Shown here piece by piece: positions 1 through 13,900 of a DNA stretch of 64,000 nucleotides. Source of the stretch: Jaltomata sinuosa (taxonomy: Eukaryota; Streptophyta; Magnoliopsida; Solanales; Solanaceae); assembly GCA_003996215.1 (NCBI GenBank), contig QJPP01000827.1:682001-746000 (forward strand). Reading direction: 5' to 3'. A program made the position numbers and the translations under genes. The notes under the pieces are model-generated. The model worked only from the letters and a program-made list of their open reading frames with translations, was not told where the DNA came from and made no database searches. Position 1 is the stretch's first letter, and every line of letters begins with the position of its first letter.

Positions 1-607
1 ATGGGTTGTCATCTTGGATGGCAAGGCTAGTAAGTTATAGATTAGCTTGCGTTGAATTTGAGTATAAAGGGTAACTTCATTCATGGTGGAGTGTAATCAG
101 GAACTATGGATCTCCGGTGGTTCAGTTGGTGTTTTGAGAACGTCTCGAGTGTTCGACATGTGTGAAGATTAATAATTATGGTGCAAAAGGAGTCAGTTCA
201 GGATGAAGGGTTTTTGCGGATCAGTGGGTTCATGAGTTATAGTTTTAGGTTGATGGCTTCTTGGTTAACTTGGTTGTAGTTTCAAGGATTCGAGTCATGT
301 GGGTTGATCGCCTTGGTTCTCTGGTTTTGATGTTGTGTCGGTGCTTCCCGATTGAGATTCACAAAATTCATTTTGGGTTGGCAAGCCCTTGGAGTTGTGG
401 AATAAAGGGTTCAAATCTAGCTTGGCTAGTAAGGAGTTTGATCTTGGTAAACATTCATGGTTTTGTTCTGTTGAGTACCATCCAATCGAGGAGGCTACCC
501 GGGTTGTCTGACATAGTAGTGCGGGCTTTGTATCTGCTGTTGTTAATCTTTGCTTTTCCATTCCCTCTTGACTTTTGGGGATGAAAGTCCTCTTTAGTAG
601 TGGATGA
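1..607 (+). other. 3' internal tail of a plus-strand Tekay-type element
   Basis: No readable domain is present in any frame. The assignment rests on the last 30 bases or so, which read AAAGTCC, then TTTAGTAGTGGATGA, directly before the LTR start TGTAATGACC. The same tail precedes the 3' LTR of Tekay-2 when that element is read in its sense direction (around 45406-45440). The stretch is therefore the 3' untranslated end of an element whose body lies left of the window. Unlike the two complete Tekay copies, no chromodomain is seen within 600 bases of the LTR, so it may be a subfamily with a longer 3' tail or simply decayed. Confidence 0.6.
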
Positions 608-3600
608 TGTAATGACCCTTCCGGTCATTCTCGTGTTTTTGCCTTTCTTTGCACTGTTAGAGCGTGTCTATAGCGGTCCTAAGTCATTTATGACTTGCTG
701 GGACTTTTAGGTGCCCAGGCCGTTTGTTTGGTCTTTTTGGCCGTTCCTGGATTTAGCGCTTCAACTTTGGAAATTGTTGACTTTGGTCAACATTCTTAGC
801 TATCGTTCTCGAAATTGAATTCTGATAGTTCTGTTAGCTTCGGAGCGTGGACTTTGGTCTAGTTGGACCATTGGTTGGGATTCGGGAGCTATTCAGCATG
901 GAAATCTCTCTCGTTCTGTGTTTTTAGGCCAGTTGGGCTTGTATGGTTGATTTTGGTCAATATTTGGATAAGATGGCCTCAGATGAAAATTCTGTAAGTG
1001 TCGTTAGCTCCAAAACATCGAGTTTAGGATAAAGGGACCATTGGTTTGGTTCCCGAGGCTTCCAGACTTGATTTCGGCCATTGGGTTTCTTTTTGGAAAT
1101 AGTTGGCCTTATGGTGATATTTGGGTGCGGGGACCACTTTTCATTAAATCGACCTCCGATGGGATTTTCATCAATTCTGTTAGATCTGAAATGTCGTTTC
1201 TAGTCAAATAGCTCTATTCGCTTGTGTCTGCGAGACCCCGAATGCATTCTCATGGACCCATGTCATAGCCCATTTTGCTCTTCGCGAATGCGGGAAGTTG
1301 GTCGCGTTCACATAGGGCAATTCCAGCCACCTCAATTTTTGTTCTTCACAAATGCGGGCCATAGCCGCGTTCGCATAGGGCATTTGGCCAGCTACCCCAT
1401 TTTGTTATTCGCGTAGGTGACACCTTGTACATGTTTGCGAAGGCCAAGGCAGTAAATTTTAAGTTTACATTTCCCCTTCTTTCTTCTTCATTGACACCTT
1501 GGGCGTGTTCACGAAGGCCAAGGCAATCAGCTTTAAATTGGAATTTCCCCTTCTTTCTTCTTTATTTTCAAACACTTCCATGTCCGAACCTCCATTGACA
1601 AAGACCCCAAAGCTTCCATATTTCACCATTTTTGACCCCAACTGGTTGGAGGATAATATTTCATCCATCCTAGCTCATTTATTGGCTTCTAAGACGGGTA
1701 AGTCCTCTCTTTAATTTCCGTTTTCTCCATTTAAATTCTCTTAAATTCTTAAATGGGGTGGGCTGTTTTGGAACTCCATTTCATGTCCGTTTCCTCTCAA
1801 ATTTTGAGAATGTGCTCCCAGGATTATAAAAAACACGATGGTGTCTTTCATTTCCAGTTTTGGGTTGTGGGGCCAACGGGCCCACCAATGGCCTAAATTT
1901 GACCTGGTTATGTTTGTGACATTATGGGTACCATTAGCTTTATATTGACGTGTAGAATATTGTTTTGATAGTATTTTTGTGAATTGGAGCTTCCCGAAGC
2001 AGTTCGAGCTTAGGCGACGCCGTTCCCGCATCTAGTCATCGGATGAAAGGTAGGTTATGGTTTTCCTTATCTAGACTCTACGTATATAGACTATAACTGG
2101 TCTAATTAGTATCCTTGGGCAGGTTGCTATAGGTTGGTACCCCAGACCTTGTCCGCCTTTCTATCCGTTTATTTCATACGTTGTTTGTAGTATTCACGTT
2201 GTATTGTATATTACCCTTGTGGTCTTCTGCAGCCTTGTACTGACTATGGAACATAGATGGTGGGTTATTTGGGAATGTTTGTGAGTCCCAGACATAGAGC
2301 TTTTATTTTAGGATGGTTATGTCTGCTATAGAGTTGTTGAGCCTGTGCAGGGCCAGTAGGAATATTTATGAGCTGTTGTGCTAATTTATATTTGTGTGCG
2401 AGCATATCATCCATGAAAAAAGTTTTTCCCTGCATATTTTATCACTGTTTTGACTTTGGGTCTACTATAGATGGTTTTCTAAACCTTGCATGGCCTTAGG
2501 GGCCCCTTTTTTGTATAAATAATGATAAAATGGGATTTGGATGATTTCAGACTTGATTTTTCCTACTAGACTTGATTTCCTACTGATACTAGGCTCGACA
2601 GAACTGTAGCACTAGACTTGATTTTTCCTACTGATACGAGGCTTGGTAGCGCCATAGCACTAGACTTCATTTATTACTGATTTAGACCCGGATACGCTCT
2701 AGGCACCCTTTGACAGGGTTATTGAGACTTTTACTACTGTTTTAGACCCGGTTCGATCCCGGGCATATACTATGAGGTTTCAAGTTTTGAGCTACTATTT
2801 GAGATTGTTGGGTGATGTACGTGGTCGATGAGTAGACACCCATGGACCCTGTCGATCCAGGACCAGGGGCCTTGGGTTGCGTGTGCTGGATGAGTAGTGT
2901 ACGGCATAGGAGAGGTACACGGGTAGAGTCCTTCCATGGGTCCTGCCTATATATGGGCCCTTGAGGTACCTGAGGGGAAACACGCCGGTTACTTTCACAT
3001 CATATCATTATCATGCATTTGGCACACCGATTCCCCCCTTGTTTGATGTGTTTTCAGTGTACACTCCAGTTGTATGGGTAGCCGGAGGGTCTGTTTTCAC
3101 TTGATTGTGTTCCTCGGTTGTATGGGCGGTCGTTGGGACTGTAGGTAGATTATGTTACTTCTATCATTTCGTAGAACTAGTATGGACTTTTGGTATTGAC
3201 TGGATGAATGGTTTTAGCCTGTTGAGGCACCGTCCTTGGGACTGAGATTATTGAGGGGCTAGTGGGTCCCATTTTACTGAGATGCTGATTGTGTAGTTTT
3301 CTGAGCGATTGTGAGGTTTTGATTCCTGTTTTATCCTGGTTTGAGTAGCAGTTTTGTATGCTTTTGGGTTAGTTATACCATCTTAGGATTGACTTATGAC
3401 CTGTTTACGCCTATTTTTAGTTTGTATTTGATGTCTTAGGAATGGTTTTGTTAGCGTGTGATTTCTAGTTCGATTGTTGGCTTTCTTCCCTTCTTTCCCT
3501 TTATTTTGAGGTTACCGGTATACCGCCCATCTATTTAAATTCTCCTTATATACATTTTTGTTGCAAGGTTCCCAGATGCGTCCTTCTTCCTTCTTTCACC

Positions 3601-4246
3601 TGTGAATCTGTGTATGTGTATCTTTTGTGCTAGCATATTATTCATGTACTCTTGGTTGGATTACTCGTGTGCTAGTTTCCTTGTGCTTCTTCCTTGTTTT
3701 CTATGACTATATTCTTGTATTCTGCTTTTTATGGCTTTATATTTTATATGCGCTCAGTCGGCCAATGATGCTTACTGGGTACCCGTTGCTTAGAAATTGG
3801 TACTCATACTACACTTCTGTACGTTTTGGTGCAGATATTAGTGCGAGATTTTGCCGTTGATCGTGTGGAGACTCGTGCAACTTTTAGGATCTTTGAGACT
3901 AGGGTGAGCACCTGACGGTCGAGGCTTGACCACATCTCATCTTTTGTACTGTTACTCTTGTATATTCGGCGATAATTGTACTTATCTTTAGTTACTTTTA
4001 GCACTTGTATCCTATTAGAAGCTTCTGTACTATCGATACTAAGTCTTGGGGTTAGTGTAGTGTTCTTATATTTATTCGGGTTTTTGCTTTCTCTTGTCTT
4101 TATCTTATTCTTCTTCCATTTATTTCTGCTTTTCATGCGTATTGGTTAGGTGGTAGCCCGTTACTAACCGTTCCAGGCTACGAGAATTAGTTTGCCTACT
4201 GAGGGATTGTAGGTGCCATCATAACCTGAGAAATCGGGTCATGACA
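608..4246 (+). repeat. 3' LTR, alpha family (3.6 kb), plus strand
   Basis: Begins TGTAATGACCCTTCC and ends AAATCGGGTCATGACA, the sense-orientation ends of the alpha LTR family also seen inverted at 5296, 10995, 41805 and 59020. The length (3639 bases) matches the 3.6-kb LTRs of Tekay-2. The flanks (GATGA before, AAATC after) are not a duplication, and the left flank is element-internal sequence, so this is a 3' LTR and not a solo LTR. The short frames inside it are not genes. Confidence 0.85.
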
Positions 4247-5126
4247 AAATCATATATATATTATATAATTAACAGGAGAAAGCATGATTAAGACTTTGGA
4301 CATGGTGTTCAGTGAGATGTAGCCTAGAACAATTTAAAAAGGGATGTGTGTGTAGTAAACTACGTGTAAGACTCAAAATAAGGAAAATAGCTAAAGACAC
4401 ACCTAAACTATGGCTGAAATTGCTGTTACACACTCTAACTTTGTGGGGGTCCTATGGCCTCCCTGAACTATTTTATAGTGTAATTTTGTGGGTATTATTA
4501 GCATAGATGGACATGCAAGTGAACACACGTATAAGCAGCAACTTCAAAATAGTAGATTGAAAGTAAAAATCACATGAAATTGGAATGATTTGTGTTATTT
4601 GATCAATAATCATGAAGATAAAGTTAGAGAGTTTTAAGAAAATTCTAGGGTTAATGTAAGATAAATTAACATTAATGAGAACTGACCCCTCTTTTTGATA
4701 GCGTGTGAAAGCACTTACTTTAGTTTGAGTGAGTTAGTGGTCAAGCTAAGCTGATACTACCCTAAATATTATACTATAAAATAGTCCAGGGGGGTCATAG
4801 GACCTCCACAAAGTTAGAGTGTGTAACAACAATTCCGACCATAGTTTATGTGTGTTTTGAGGCATTTTCCCCTCAAAATATGACTATGACCAGATAAGAC
4901 TAATGTTAAAAGTGTGGAACGATTATGGGTTGATTCAACTATAAAACTTGGATTTATTATATTAAGGGTAGAAAAGAGTTATGGGATCGATAACATCTAA
5001 TTGCATGTATTTCTGGTGGCATGTTCATATTGTGATAAGTATATTCTTGTTGTTTTGATATGGGGTGTGACGTGTTGTCTAGAAGCCATAGTATGGTAGT
5101 CTTAAGGTGAACTAATAGGAGGAAAC
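4247..5126. other. Unassigned AT-rich spacer containing a MITE
   Basis: No coding region is supported. It begins with an AT run around 4251-4270 and contains the MITE at 4381-4871. The rest resembles the AT-rich sequence at 41428-41804 and 62626-63902 in composition. It may be part of the same old LTR or of host intergenic DNA; I could not find an LTR start here. Confidence 0.5.
4381..4871. mobile_element. Mutator-like MITE with long inverted repeats
   Basis: The two ends are inverted copies over about 105-110 bases (about 4381-4490 against 4765-4871). They share blocks such as TAAACTATGG, TTACACACTCTAACTTTGTG and CTATTTTATAGT. The element is flanked by a perfect 9-base direct repeat, CTCAAAATA, at 4372-4380 and 4872-4880. 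Long inverted repeats with a 9-bp duplication are the signature of Mutator-type elements. At 491 bp with no transposase it is a non-autonomous foldback/MITE. Small frames inside it are not genes. Confidence 0.85.
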
Positions 5127-5295
5127 TGTCACGACCCAAAACCAGGCCATGATGGCGCCTACACAACCCTCCAGTAGGCAAGCCAAACCTAATAATGCGG
5201 AGGACAATAAAAGAAGCTTAGGTAAGAAAGCAAAAGATATAAACATACACAAGAAATAGGGCCAATAGCATATATACATACCAATTGTACTACAT

Positions 5296-8200
5296 TGTCA
5301 CGACCCAATTTCTCAGTCATGATGGCACCTACAATCCCCCTGTAGGCGGACCAATCCCCGTAGCCCGAGACGGTTAGTAATGGGCTACTATCTAAGAATC
5401 AAGCGGGAGGAGCATAATATAAGCGGAAGCAAGGGAAATAAGAATATAGAATAAGCAACAGAAATGCATAAGCGGAAGCTAAACCAAACCCACGACCTGG
5501 TATCATAGTATAAGAGTCAGTACTAAATATACAGAGTACAAAGGATCCAAAAGAATATATACACATCTGTCTTTGAATAGCAAAAAGAGTACAAGATATA
5601 AAGGATGAGCTAAAAGCTAAGCCTAGCCATCAGGAGCTCACCCTCAACCTCGAATAGTCCAAAAGTTTGCCCGCACGAGTCTCCACGGATCAATAGAGAT
5701 GGCCCATACTAGGATCTGCACCAAAAAGATGCAGAGTGTAGTATGAGCACCAATTGCTAAGCAACGGGTACCCAGTAGGTATCATAGGCCGACTGGGCAC
5801 ATATAATACATAAAAGAAATAATATAGAGGAAAAAAAACAAGTAGTCACAGAAATAATGAATAAGCACACGGAAACTAGCACAGAAGGATACAAGAAGAA
5901 AACAACATACTAGGCTAGCTAATAGAAAGATACATCACGGAACACAAGTGAAGGGATAAAGAACGCACCTGGGGTCCTTGCAATAATAGTATATAAGGAG
6001 AGTTTAAGATGAAGTTAGTATATCGGTAACCTCAAGTAAAAAAAGAAGGAGGGAAGGAAAATAACGATAACATCCTCGAAAACAGGACTAACAACAAAGT
6101 CATGCTAGTAAATACCACTCATAAGCCATAAATAAACAACATATAGCCCAAGTATAACCATCAAGTGAACCAAATGAATATAATACAACTCCCAGTTTCT
6201 AGTCATCGAATGTAAACATAATCAGGATCAATATCACGATAGAATGACAATAAATAAAAGTCTACCTACAGTCCCACGAGGGCCCATACACCTGAGTAAC
6301 ACATACAAGTGAAAACAAACCCTCCAGCATCCCATACTACCAGAGCGTACACTGAGCAAACAGTAAACAAGGGTGGATTCTCACCCAAATGAATGATATA
6401 ATGCAATGGTGAAAAACAGGTGGAACAGTAACTCTGTATATACCTCCTCCGGCGCCTATGAGCACAGTAGGTAGGATCCATGGAAGGACATGACCCGTAT
6501 ACCTCAACTACACCATATACCTCTTCTCTGGCACACTCAGCACATAGCCCCTGGTCTGGATCGGCAAGGTCCATAGACGTCCTCGACCACATACTAAATC
6601 TCAAGTCTCAATAACAGTCCAGAGTGTGTCTGAATCCAAATACATAGCCGGAGTGTCAAAATGCATGCTCGGAGCCTATTCGGGTCTAAAAAAGTGAATC
6701 AAGTTTCAAAAACCCCACCAAGGGTGCCCGGGCATACCCGGGTCTAAAACAGTAGTAAAATAAATCTGATGCTCGTCCCGTTCGAGTCTAGTACCATCTC
6801 AAATCAATAAGAAATCAAATCTAGCACTACGGCCCAGTCGAGTCTAGTATAGTATGAAAACAGTGATAAAATCATCCTTTTAACTTTCTTACCCCAAAAA
6901 GATCCATGAAAATAATTCCAAATCTTTTACAACCATTTTTACCGAAAATAGGCCCTCGGGGCCATGCAAGGTTTAGAAAACCATTGATAGTAGGCCCAAA
7001 GCCAAAACCGTAGTAAAACCTGTGAAAACCTCCTTATATGTATGATAATGGCATGCTCAATCACAAACAGTAGCCCAATGGCTCACAATCAACCTATCGG
7101 CCCTGTACAGGCTCCAATAACTCTAAAACATATATAGCTAGCTCTACAAATGAATATCGATGTTCGGGACTCATGAACATTCCCGAATAACCCACCATCT
7201 ATGGCCCAGGGTCAAAGACAAGGCCACACAGGACCACAAGGGTGATACTATGAACTACAACGAATACTACAATTATCAGAGTGAAATAAATCAGATATGA
7301 AGAAGCGGAAAAGGTCTGGGGTACCAAGCTAATAAACCCAACCCAAGAATGCTAATTAGTACAATTATATCCTTTATATGCAAAGTCTAAAAGAGTTAAA
7401 CCGTAACTTACCTATCGTCCGATGACAAGCTGCTAGAATGATGATGTCCAAGCCTAAAGCGCTCCGAGAAGTCCCGAAAATCAATCACACTATCAAGAAG
7501 GTAATCTACGCATTAAAACAAGACTAACGATACCCATATTGCGAAAAGTATAACCGGATCAAAACTCGGGTCACAAGCGGGCCCGCGAGCCCCGCAACCC
7601 GAAGTCAGAAAGAAAAACACCACAATGTTCCCCATGTTCTCAGTACTTCATCCTCCAAAATTGAGTAGAAAATGGACCATAAACAAAGGCTCAAACAGCC
7701 CCTAAACTAGGAGAATTAAAGGGGGAAATAATGTAATTTAACGAAAATTAACAAGGAAACTTACCAATTTTAGAGCCAAGAATGAGCATGGATCGTAAAT
7801 ATATAATCCTCCAAGGTTTAGGAAGAACCAGGTGAAAGAATGGAGGTTTTGGAGATAATTTTAATGGGGAAAAGCATTGGGCAAGAAGAGGAAATGAGCT
7901 GAAAAATTAAGTTGTGGACAGCTATATAGGCTGCCAATGCCCAGGCGCACGCGGTCCAGATGCACCAGGGCGGCCAGAGCGCTGACGAGCAGGGGGCACA
8001 GGCACCCAGGGCACTGAGGCACAGGGGGCACAGGAGGCCAGGGCGGCCAGGGAACTTAGGCGCAAGGGGCACAGGCGCCTTGGGCGCACGCTGCTGCCCA
8101 TACCAGCAACCAGCAACCAACCTTAGGCAAATTTTCACCCGATGTACTCCCAAAAATGCATCCGGGGTCCCGAGAATACAAACGAGCTGAGCTATTCAAC

Positions 8201-8797
8201 TAGAAATGGAATTCAAGATCCAACAGAATTGATGAAAATTCCATCGGAGGTCGATTTAATGAAAAGTGGGCCCCGTACCTAACATCAACCTTTAGGCCAA
8301 CTATTCCAAAATGAAACCTAAGGGCCAATATCAAGTCCAGAAGCATCGGGACCCGAACCAATGGTCCCTGTAGCCTAAACTCGACATTCCGAAGCTAACA
8401 GCACTGACATAATTTCCATCTAAGGTTGTCTTCTCCAAATGTTGACCAAAGTCAAACTTTCACATTTAACTGGCTAGAAAACTCAAAAGCCAACACAAAA
8501 CCATACCAAAAGCTCCCAGACTCCAACCAAAGGTTTATCTAGACCAGAATCCATGCTCCAGAGCTAATGAAACTGTCGGAAAACGATTCTGAGTGCGTTT
8601 ACCAAGAATATTGACTGAATTCAATGATAGCCTAAGTTAAGGCTCTAAAACAAGAAAACAACCAAAACGACCAAACGAACGGCCAGGGCACCAAACCATT
8701 GGTCCCAACAATCTATAAATAACTTGGGGCCGCTACAAGCAAGCTCTAACAGTACAAGGAAAGCATAAACGCGGGAATGACCGGAAAGGTCATTACA
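5296..8797 (-). mobile_element. Solo LTR (alpha) nested in the Tekay-1 3' LTR
   Basis: A 3502-base alpha LTR with no internal region. It is flanked by a perfect 5-bp duplication, TACAT, at 5291-5295 and 8798-8802. Removing it and one TACAT restores continuity with the sister LTR near 20334. A lone LTR with intact duplication is the expected product of recombination between the two LTRs of one element. It contains a GC-rich stretch at about 7925-8100 built from degenerate GGCGCA/GGGGCACAGG units. Short frames there are compositional artefacts. Confidence 0.9.
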
Positions 8798-9380
8798 TAC
8801 ATTTAAAAAAGATGGCCCTAAAGTGACCAAGAAGACAAAACATACACGAGAACCAACCTGGACCTGGTGTCACTGGTACAAGAGTGCCTAAAGTATGGAG
8901 TAGCTATACAATAGACTTTGTCTATCCAAAATACAAAATATAGAGAGAAATACAAGATGGAAAGCATGTAAAGTCTCCAATACATCGGGAGCTCACTGCG
9001 ATCCAAACTGAAATAGGTCTCAAATGATGGGAGGATCAATGGGGGTGGCTCGTACTACGTGCAACATCAAAAAAATACAGAGTGTAGTTTGAGTACCAAA
9101 ACAACGGTTACCCAGTAAGCATTATAGGCCGACCGAGCATAGAAAGATAATACATAATTTAAATTATAGAAAAGTAAGAAAAATACAGGGATCCACCTAA
9201 ATCTAGTTATCAAAACCAAAAACATAACCAACCAAACCAACAAGAAGGAACAAAGAACAAAATCAATCCCAGTCAACCGACAAACCAAGTATACACAAGC
9301 CAATGCAATGCGATGAGAGATAATCTGATGTATGAGGACACAATAGCATGATAAAGTAAGAACTCGGTATTGGATACCCT

Positions 9381-9580
9381 GGGCACCCATAATTTAACCT
9401 CGAGCTCATCAACAAGTGCATGGAAGTAAAACCCAAAAATAACGTATCGGGGCACTCGGAAATGAACATAAAGCTTATCAATAATGCATAAAGGTAAAAC
9501 CCAAAAAATAGTGCATCGAGGCACCCGAAAATGAACATAAAGCTTATCAACAAATGCATAAAAGTAGTATTTTTCCTTCC
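9381..9580. repeat. Roughly 70-bp tandem repeat (3 units) in the beta LTR
   Basis: Units start near 9381, 9450 and 9519 with GGGCACCC-like starts followed by ATGAACAT, CTTATCAA and GTAAAACCC. The same array is in the sister LTR at 20920-21105, so it predates insertion of Tekay-1. The frames crossing it look repetitive only because of the array. Confidence 0.75.
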
Positions 9581-10994
9581 CTTTCAAAAACCAGTAAAAA
9601 CCCAAGATAATTCCTTTAAAGGTCTGAAAACCATGACAACCCAGTAAATCTCAAGTTTGGAATGAAAAGCCTCAAAAATCATTCTTTTCTTTACCGATAG
9701 ACATGAGAATGCAGTATGAGTATGTAATTTCCACGTTTAGATATTATAGCACACAACAAGGAAAAACAAGGAAATACCCTTCAACCAAGAGAACTGAACT
9801 AGAAACTCTGTCCAAATCCAAGCTATGGCTTCGGGCCCACAATTACGCACAACCAACCATTAAAGCAGGAATAGCGTAAAATATAACTACAGAAACCACT
9901 ACAAGCATCTACTCTACCTCTAAAACCTCCTAAAAGCATACTAAGGATTCTAGGCTAGCCACAATGATCCTACAAGATCCTAAACTATGGATACCACTAA
10001 AATATTCTAATCTATGATTCGAAATGGACAATATAATACAAGTTACATGATTTAAGCCTATCTCTACCTAAAAATCCAACCTAACGTTCCAATGATATAA
10101 ATGATATAAAATCTAACTAAACTCAGTCTAGGAAGTAAACCGTAACCTTCCTCGGGCCCGAACTGCAAACATGAACCATCACTCTTGTGCCTTCCCCTTC
10201 CGAACAGCCTCAGAAAGCTACCACACTATCAAGAACATAATTATTGTGTCAAGACGAGAAGAATGACACCTATATTAATATACGAAAAATCAAGTTGGAA
10301 TTCAGGTCAGAAAATGACCCTCGGGGCTCATGCAATGAAACAGAAAATAAAACTCACAATTATGTTCCCAACGGGTTAAATAAACCATACCCAAAAGTAG
10401 GGCACCAATAAGACTCGTTTCCGGACCCAAAACATCCCCGAAGCCCACTAGTTCAAGGGAATCTTAAAAAGAGAAGAGAAGTATTTAAATTCGAAAGCTT
10501 ACCAATTCGAGTACAAGAATGATCACGGAACGAAGGAGTTGCTACCATAAGCTTTGGAGAGGTTTAGAGTCTGATTTGGAGCTTTGGAGTTCTATATCAA
10601 TGGGGGGAAAAGCATGGGAAATGTTGGAAATTAAAGAGAAGGAGTTGGAGATGGAAACTTAAAGGCTGCCAGCGATGCCTAGGCGTACGTGGCCAGGCGC
10701 TGCGTATGTGGCCCTGCGCACACGGCCAGGAGAACATGCACGCGAAGGCCAGGTGGAGGCTCAGGCCATCGACATGCCAATGCGTAGGAGGGCTGGCCAC
10801 CGCGCATGCGGCCTACTGGTTGCCTAGGCAATGGACAAAGGAGGGGTTTGCTGGTTCTGTTGTGCGTACGCGGCCATGCCCACACATGGGCAATGGCCTG
10901 CTGGTGCCATGACAGCAACCAACTGCCAATAGCTATGCCAACATGAAACTTTTCTCTGACAAAATGTCGGGAACACATCTGGGGTCCTGCGAAC

Positions 10995-13900
10995 TGTCAC
11001 GACCCAATTTCCCCGTCATGATGGCACCTATAACCCCGGTAGGTGAACCAATCCCCGTAGCCCAGAACAGTTAGTAATGGGCTACTATCTAGCAAATAAG
11101 GGAACAAGACGAATAAAATAGATAACAGGGATATAAATATATACATATGCAAAAACTAAACCAAACCCCAAGACCTGGTATCATAGTATAGAGCCCAAAC
11201 TACTTACATGGAGTGCAAATAATCCAAAATAATATATACAGATATCTCTGAATGGTAATAGAGTACATGAAGCAAAAGATAAACTAAAGCTAAGCTCCGA
11301 TCGCCAAGAGCTCACCCTCAGTCTGAAGTAGTCCCCAACAGATCTCCAAGCACGAATCACAGCGATCTAACGGCGATGGCCCACGCTAGGATCTGCACCC
11401 AAAGATGCAGGGGGTAGGGGTGAGCACCAAATGCGAAGCATAAGGTACCCAGTAGGTATCATAGGCCGACTGGGCACATATAAGATAAAAGCGTAGTAAT
11501 AGACAGAATAGAAGCAAGCAGTCACAGAAATCAACGAAAGGTACACAGGAACTAGTCCAGAGGGAAATCAACAGAACCACATGTGAGGCTAGTAAGCAGA
11601 ATATACACACCATAGGCACAGGTGAAAGTAAGAGTAACGCACCTGGGGTCCTTGCAATAACAGTGTATACAAAATAAGTTTACGAAATGGACGGTATACC
11701 GGTAACCTCAAGTGTAAGAAGAAGAGAGAAAGAGTAATGATAGCATGCTCAGAGACATGAATCAAACTCAACTAATCATATCAATCTCAAATCCAGAAAC
11801 TAACAGTCTAGCAGTAACCAATCTCATACTTACCATAATAGAGAACAATTCTGTAAGTAAATAGCAAAAGTCTACCTACAGTCCCCGGCCGCCCATACAA
11901 CCGAGGAACACAAACAAGTGAAACAAACCCTCCGGCATCCCATACTACCGGAGCGTACAATCAACAAACAACAAACAAGGGTGGAGCCTCAAACAATGAA
12001 TGATATGATGCATGAAGATCTCAAGTGAAATAGTATCTCTGTATGTACCTCCTCCGGCCCCGATCCGGCCCAGCTGGTAGGTTCCATGGAAGGACAATGC
12101 CCGTATACCTCTACTCCGCCGTATACCCCTCCTCCGACACACGCAGCCCGAAGCCCCTGGCCTGGATGGCAAGGTCCATGGAGGTCCCAGACCCCATACT
12201 AAAACTCAGTATCAAACATGTCGTCCGAAAACAAGTCCGGTAACAAGATAGAGACTCAGTCTCGAATATGCATGCCCAGACCCTGTCCAGGACTAAAGTA
12301 GTAGGAAAATGTCTCAAAAACCCCTCCAAAGCTGCCCGGGAATAACCGGGTCTAAACAGTAAAAAGTCATCTCAGGTGTTTGGTCCGACCGAGGCTAAAA
12401 ATCATCTCAGGTAGCAAGAAAACTCAACTTGCACCCCGGCCCTGCCGAGTCTAGCGTTAATCGTAAAACTGATGATTTAAAACATAATTTTACTTTCTTT
12501 TACCCCGGAAATTCACAAGTTAAATCAAACCATTTCCAAATTATTTCCATCAAAAATGGGCCCCCGGGGCCATGCAAGGTTTAGAAAATAGTGCCAATAG
12601 GCCCGAAGCCAAAACCATAATAAAACATGGATAAAACCTCTTTATATGCATGGAAATGGTATGATCACACACAATAGCTGCCCAGCAGCTCACAATCAAC
12701 CTATCGACCCTGCATAGGCCCACAGCTACTAAGCAAGCATAACTAGCCTAGAAGGATAATTCTATGCCCGAGACTCGCGGACATTCCCAAAATCCCACCT
12801 TCTATGTTCCAGAGTCAGCAAGGCCTCACAGGACCACAAGGGAAAATAAAATATATCGGCAAATACTACAAGCAACGGAGGAACAAAAGTAGGCGGACAT
12901 GAATAAAGCGGTCGAGGTCTGTGGTACCAACCTAATAAACCAACCCAAGGATGCCCATTAATACAATTTTATCCTATAAATGCGGAGTCTGGGGAAAATA
13001 AACCGTAACCTACCTGTCGTCCGATGAAAAGCTTGAACCTCTCCGAAAAATCCCCAACACGAAATCAAACTCAAACTCGGGCTTGAATAACTTGACGTAG
13101 ATAATTGATTTCCTTTTGATGATCAAATAGTAATCGTCAAAAATATATTTTTCCCCACCAAACATTACGGTGCATTAAATAAGTTGTATATCACAATTGA
13201 TATGCATGCTTACCCTTGTTAACAAGGTTGAGAATTTGTATCCAACTTCCGGTTTATGCTTATTGATTAACCTTTTATGGGGTTTGTTTATTTTAATTCT
13301 TAGCATTGCTGAATCTTAGATTTTCTATGTCAAGGTGCACTTGTGAAAATGGCTTCAATTTCATTTAGTTGTGGAAAATTAATGAACAAAATGCCACTGC
13401 CTATGGCTTGTTTTCCTTAATCATTAAAAAGGAAACGTGTTGCTCCCAGCAACATCCTTACTTATATATATATCCAATAAATGCCATGCTTGGCCACAAA
13501 TCACCCTAAGCCTTGCTGGGCACTCCCTCCACTTCCACGTGGAGGGTAGGGGATATATCCAAAATGTTTTATCCCGCTACATATATATTCGGGTATTGCG
13601 TAAGTTCGTGGTATAATAAATATAATTTTTGAATATACCATAATCATTAGAAAATTATTTTGAATAAAACCTACTATATTATAATAATAAATTTCAACAT
13701 CACTAAATTTACTATCTCCGTTAAAATATTACAATGTATAAAAACCTTATAAAATAAATACATATACAATTATATCGTATCAAAAATATTTTCCATAAAC
13801 CTTTAAAATATTTTGAAAAGGTAATAATAATATAATTTTCTACCATATTCAACTTATAAATAAAATATTTTCAAATATACGCGCGATGCTAATAAAATTC

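Noticed and set aside
261..584. 107-codon frame at the left end
   Set aside because: No domain found; it lies in the 3' tail of a retroelement directly before its LTR.
7818..8190. Frames on both strands in the GC-rich part of the solo LTR
   Set aside because: They arise from a degenerate GC-rich repeat that opens several frames at once.
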